From Candidatus Aquiluna sp. XM-24bin5 (lineage in GTDB: Bacteria; Actinomycetota; Actinomycetia; Actinomycetales; Microbacteriaceae), in the NCBI GenBank assembly GCA_003149555.1, contig QCWE01000001.1, forward strand, positions 274,546-338,545: a stretch of 64,000 bases of DNA. The letters are read 5' to 3'. The translations under genes and the position numbers were made by a program. Positions 61,851 through 64,000 of the stretch are shown one piece after another; position 1 is the first letter of the stretch, and every line of letters starts with the position of its first letter. The notes under the pieces are model-generated. The model worked only from the letters and a program-made list of their open reading frames with translations. It ran no database searches and was not told the origin of the DNA.

Positions 61851-62723
61851 TTACTCCCTACCCAAGTCTCTGTGCTGCACGCTGATGGTCACATCAGCCT
61901 CCTTCTCAAGTCGTCTTGCAATTTCATTGGCCATAGCAACCGAACGGTGCTTCCCGCCGGTGCAGCCGATTGCAATCGTTGCAAATCTCTTGTTCTCATT
62001 TCGGTAGCCAGCCAGAACCCTCCCGAGCGAGGCCACATAATGATTTAGAAAGTCCTCAACTCCTGGCTGCTCAAGAACGTAAGCCCGAACCTCATCGTCG
62101 TTCCCGGTCTGGGACCTCAGCTCTTCTTTCCAATGCGGATTTGCAATGAATCTGGCATCTGCCACGAGGTCAGCATCAACCGGGATGCCATATTTGAAAC
62201 CGAAACTCAGCACATTGATCTTCAGGGCCTTGGAATTGGTGGCGAAGGCCTCTGCAACCCTGTTTGTGAGCTGATGAACGTTTGTCTCTGAGGTGTCGAA
62301 CACAACATCTGCGCTCTCTCTCAGGCCTATGAGCTCAGTGCGCTCCTTTGTGATGCCATCCAGCACGGTGCCGTCTTCCTGGAGCGGATGAGGCCTACGA
62401 ACCGACTCAAAGCGCTTCACCAGTGCGCTGTCGCTAGCCTCCAGAAAAAGCACTCTAACCGCTATGTCCCTTACTCTAAGCTCGCCGAGCTTGCTCTGAA
62501 GCTCGTTGAAGAACTCACCTCCCCGAACATCAGTGATGACGGCGATTTTTGGTAGCTTCGCCTTACTCAGAGCAAAGAGATCACTGATTGGACCGAGCAT
62601 TTGCGGAGGCAGGTTATCGATTACGTACCAACCCTGATCTTCCAGGGCGTTGCCGACCGTAGAGCGGCCTGCACCGGACATGCCGGTCACAACCAATAGC
62701 TCTGGTTTTCTAGAGTCGTCCAT
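61851..62723 (-). CDS. rapZ: RNase adapter protein / nucleotide-binding protein RapZ
   Basis: RapZ is a P-loop protein; in E. coli it guides RNase E to the GlmZ RNA, while its actinobacterial role is unclear. The 290 residues show Walker [10 protein letters not shown] (14-22), [11 protein letters not shown], and the C-terminal domain with [19 protein letters not shown], and [21 protein letters not shown] near the end (in part: [16 protein letters not shown]). GGGGAGAG precedes the ATG closely. Confidence 0.95.
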   Translation of the reverse strand: MDDSRKPELLVVTGMSGAGRSTVGNALEDQGWYVIDNLPPQMLGPISDLFALSKAKLPKIAVITDVRGGEFFNELQSKLGELRVRDIAVRVLFLEASDSALVKRFESVRRPHPLQEDGTVLDGITKERTELIGLRESADVVFDTSETNVHQLTNRVAEAFATNSKALKINVLSFGFKYGIPVDADLVADARFIANPHWKEELRSQTGNDDEVRAYVLEQPGVEDFLNHYVASLGRVLAGYRNENKRFATIAIGCTGGKHRSVAMANEIARRLEKEADVTISVQHRDLGRE

Positions 62724-62748
62724 CTCTCCCCTGATGATTGGTTACAGG

Positions 62749-64000
62749 TTAGTCCTTCGGCGTGTCGCGCGTGTTGCCTTCTTGTAAATCACCCAGATAT
62801 TCGCGAATTTGAGTGGCAAGTTTCAATCCGAATCCATCCAAGGTTGCGATTTCCTCTGCACTAGCCGAGCGGATGCGCTTTAGAGAGCCATACTTTCGAA
62901 GCAGCAGTCTGACCTTCCGCTCCCCCAGCCCGGGAATCTCGAGAAGCTGGGACGCTATCGTCTTGCTCCGCTTTGCCCTTTGAGCAGTAATTGCGAATCT
63001 ATGAGCCTCGTCTCTGATTCGCTGGAGAAGGAACAGCTCTTCTGAGGTTCTAGGGAAAATTACCGGATAGTCACTGCCGGTGGTAAATACCTCCTCAAGT
63101 CTCTTGGCTAGCGTCGCGATTGTGATGTCTCCAATGCCGCTGTCCTCGAGGGCCCGGATAGCTGCTCCTCGCTGAGGCAAACCACCATCAATCAGCATTA
63201 GCGACGGTCGATAGCTGAACTTTTCACTAGTTTCTTCCCCTAGATATTTCAGCCTTCGCATGAGCACTTGGTAGATCGATTCTGTGTCATCTGCGGTTTC
63301 CAGGTTGAATCTGCGGTACTGGTCCTTCTTTGGAAGACCGTCTTCAAACACGACCATGGAGCCGACGGTTCCCGTGCCGGATAGGTGCGAAATGTCGAAA
63401 CACTCGATTCTTAGCGGTGCCTCTTCCATTTGCAAGGCTCTCTGGATGCCGGCTAAAGCATCTGCCCTGGCGGTGAAGTCGCTACTTCTCTTGAGCTTGT
63501 AGCTATTGAGAGCGTGCTCCGCATTCGTCTGGGCTGTTTTGGCAAGGGTTGCCTTCTCCCCTCGCTGCGCCGTCGCGACTTTTACTGGCTTCCCTCGCTG
63601 GCCAGACAGGAATGCCTCCACTGGGGTTTTGTCTTTTGGTAGCTCGGGCACCAATAAAAGCTTTGGAATTTCCATCGAGGTTCCCTTTGCGTTTGGAGTG
63701 TAGAGCTCTTGAATTAGGTACTCGATGAGCTCCGAGTTATTTCTATCTAGCTCCAGGTCAACCACCATTGATCGGTTGCCTCGAATCCTTCCGCCGCGAA
63801 CAATAAAAATTGACACGGCAGCACTCAGTTCATCTCTCGCAAGTCCAATGAGGTCAGCGTCTGTCTGATCAGACAGCACCACAGTTGTCTTCTCTAGCAC
63901 TTTTTCCAGTGCCGCTACGTCATCTCTAAGGTTGGCGGCAAGTTCGAAGTTTTCCGCATCACTGGCCTGCTGCATTTTTTCTCGAAGTTCTGCAACATGA
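62749..64000 (-). CDS. uvrC: Excinuclease ABC subunit C, C-terminal part (truncated by window edge)
   Basis: UvrC makes the two incisions of nucleotide excision repair. The frame is open to the window end, so about 416 C-terminal residues are visible and the N-terminal GIY-YIG nuclease is outside. Visible are the UVR domain (SDAENFELAANLRDDVAALE), the RNase H-like nuclease with ECFDISHLSGTGTVGSMVVFEDG (in parts) and MLIDGGLPQRGAAIRAL, and the double helix-hairpin-helix LEIPGLGERKVRLLLRKYGS. It starts the uvrC-rapZ-whiA run. Confidence 0.96.
   Translation of the reverse strand, partial: HVAELREKMQQASDAENFELAANLRDDVAALEKVLEKTTVVLSDQTDADLIGLARDELSAAVSIFIVRGGRIRGNRSMVVDLELDRNNSELIEYLIQELYTPNAKGTSMEIPKLLLVPELPKDKTPVEAFLSGQRGKPVKVATAQRGEKATLAKTAQTNAEHALNSYKLKRSSDFTARADALAGIQRALQMEEAPLRIECFDISHLSGTGTVGSMVVFEDGLPKKDQYRRFNLETADDTESIYQVLMRRLKYLGEETSEKFSYRPSLMLIDGGLPQRGAAIRALEDSGIGDITIATLAKRLEEVFTTGSDYPVIFPRTSEELFLLQRIRDEAHRFAITAQRAKRSKTIASQLLEIPGLGERKVRLLLRKYGSLKRIRSASAEEIATLDGFGLKLATQIREYLGDLQEGNTRDTPKD

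Noticed and set aside
61138..62007. 289-codon open frame opposite whiA and rapZ
   Set aside because: It spans two well-supported genes on the opposite strand and has no recognisable domain.

Overview
The window looks like core chromosome of a small-genome, high-GC Gram-positive bacterium, most likely a Microbacteriaceae member of the freshwater Luna type (Rhodoluna/Aquiluna-like). This is inferred from gene content and order: WhiA, two RbpA-family proteins, PafBC, HelY, OpcA, the actinobacterial bc1-aa3 supercomplex genes, sufB-sufD-ferredoxin-sufC-sufT, and uvrC-rapZ-whiA next to gap-pgk-tpiA-secG. Base composition is moderate by eye, and genes are packed with 1-20 nt overlaps. I see no rRNA, phage, transposon, CRISPR array, toxin-antitoxin or obvious defence island.

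Layout. 1-5.4 kb: end of hisD, nrdR, pyrD, an aldo/keto reductase, a DUF3043 protein, an M20 dipeptidase and an Fe-S carrier. 5.5-13.7 kb: aerobic respiration, with ctaC-ctaD-ctaF on the plus strand converging on qcrB-qcrA-qcrC-ctaE on the minus strand; tmRNA (ssrA) and a GNAT acetyltransferase sit between them. 13.7-16.8 kb: trpD, a YczE-like membrane protein, a glycerophosphodiesterase and rbpA. 16.8-27.2 kb: a long minus-strand run, HAD phosphatase - trmI - FKBP lipoprotein - pafB - pafC - small membrane protein - tatA - tatC - helY - lnt - ppm. 27.3-35.8 kb: PAC2 protein, uppP, tRNA-Leu(GAG), sirtuin, histidine phosphatase, glycosyltransferase, alpha/beta hydrolase, exonuclease, rpmE2, an ABC ATPase and glgA. 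35.8-45.1 kb: glgC, serB, fabI, fabG, DUF3099, a small Cys protein, SURF1, bioY and the suf operon. 45.2-48.6 kb: ctaA, photolyase, ctaB. 48.7-56.5 kb: pentose-phosphate operon tkt-tal-pgi-zwf-opcA-pgl. 56.5-64 kb: second rbpA-like gene, secG, tpiA, pgk, gap, sodA, whiA, rapZ and the 3' part of uvrC.

How it fits together: the cta, qcr, SURF1, ctaA and ctaB genes build the oxygen-reducing chain with heme A. The suf and erpA genes supply Fe-S clusters. The tkt-pgl and gap-tpiA blocks run the oxidative pentose pathway and triose glycolysis. glgA/glgC make glycogen or maltose-1-phosphate. Tat, SecG, Lnt and Ppm serve export and lipoprotein maturation.

The most striking property is organisational rather than a new gene system. 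At least twelve transcription units carry a TANNNT hexamer 6-7 nt upstream of the start codon, which predicts leaderless mRNAs. Nine of eleven convergent gene pairs overlap, and four of them stop on one shared CTAG palindrome. I did not find a convincing undescribed multi-gene system.
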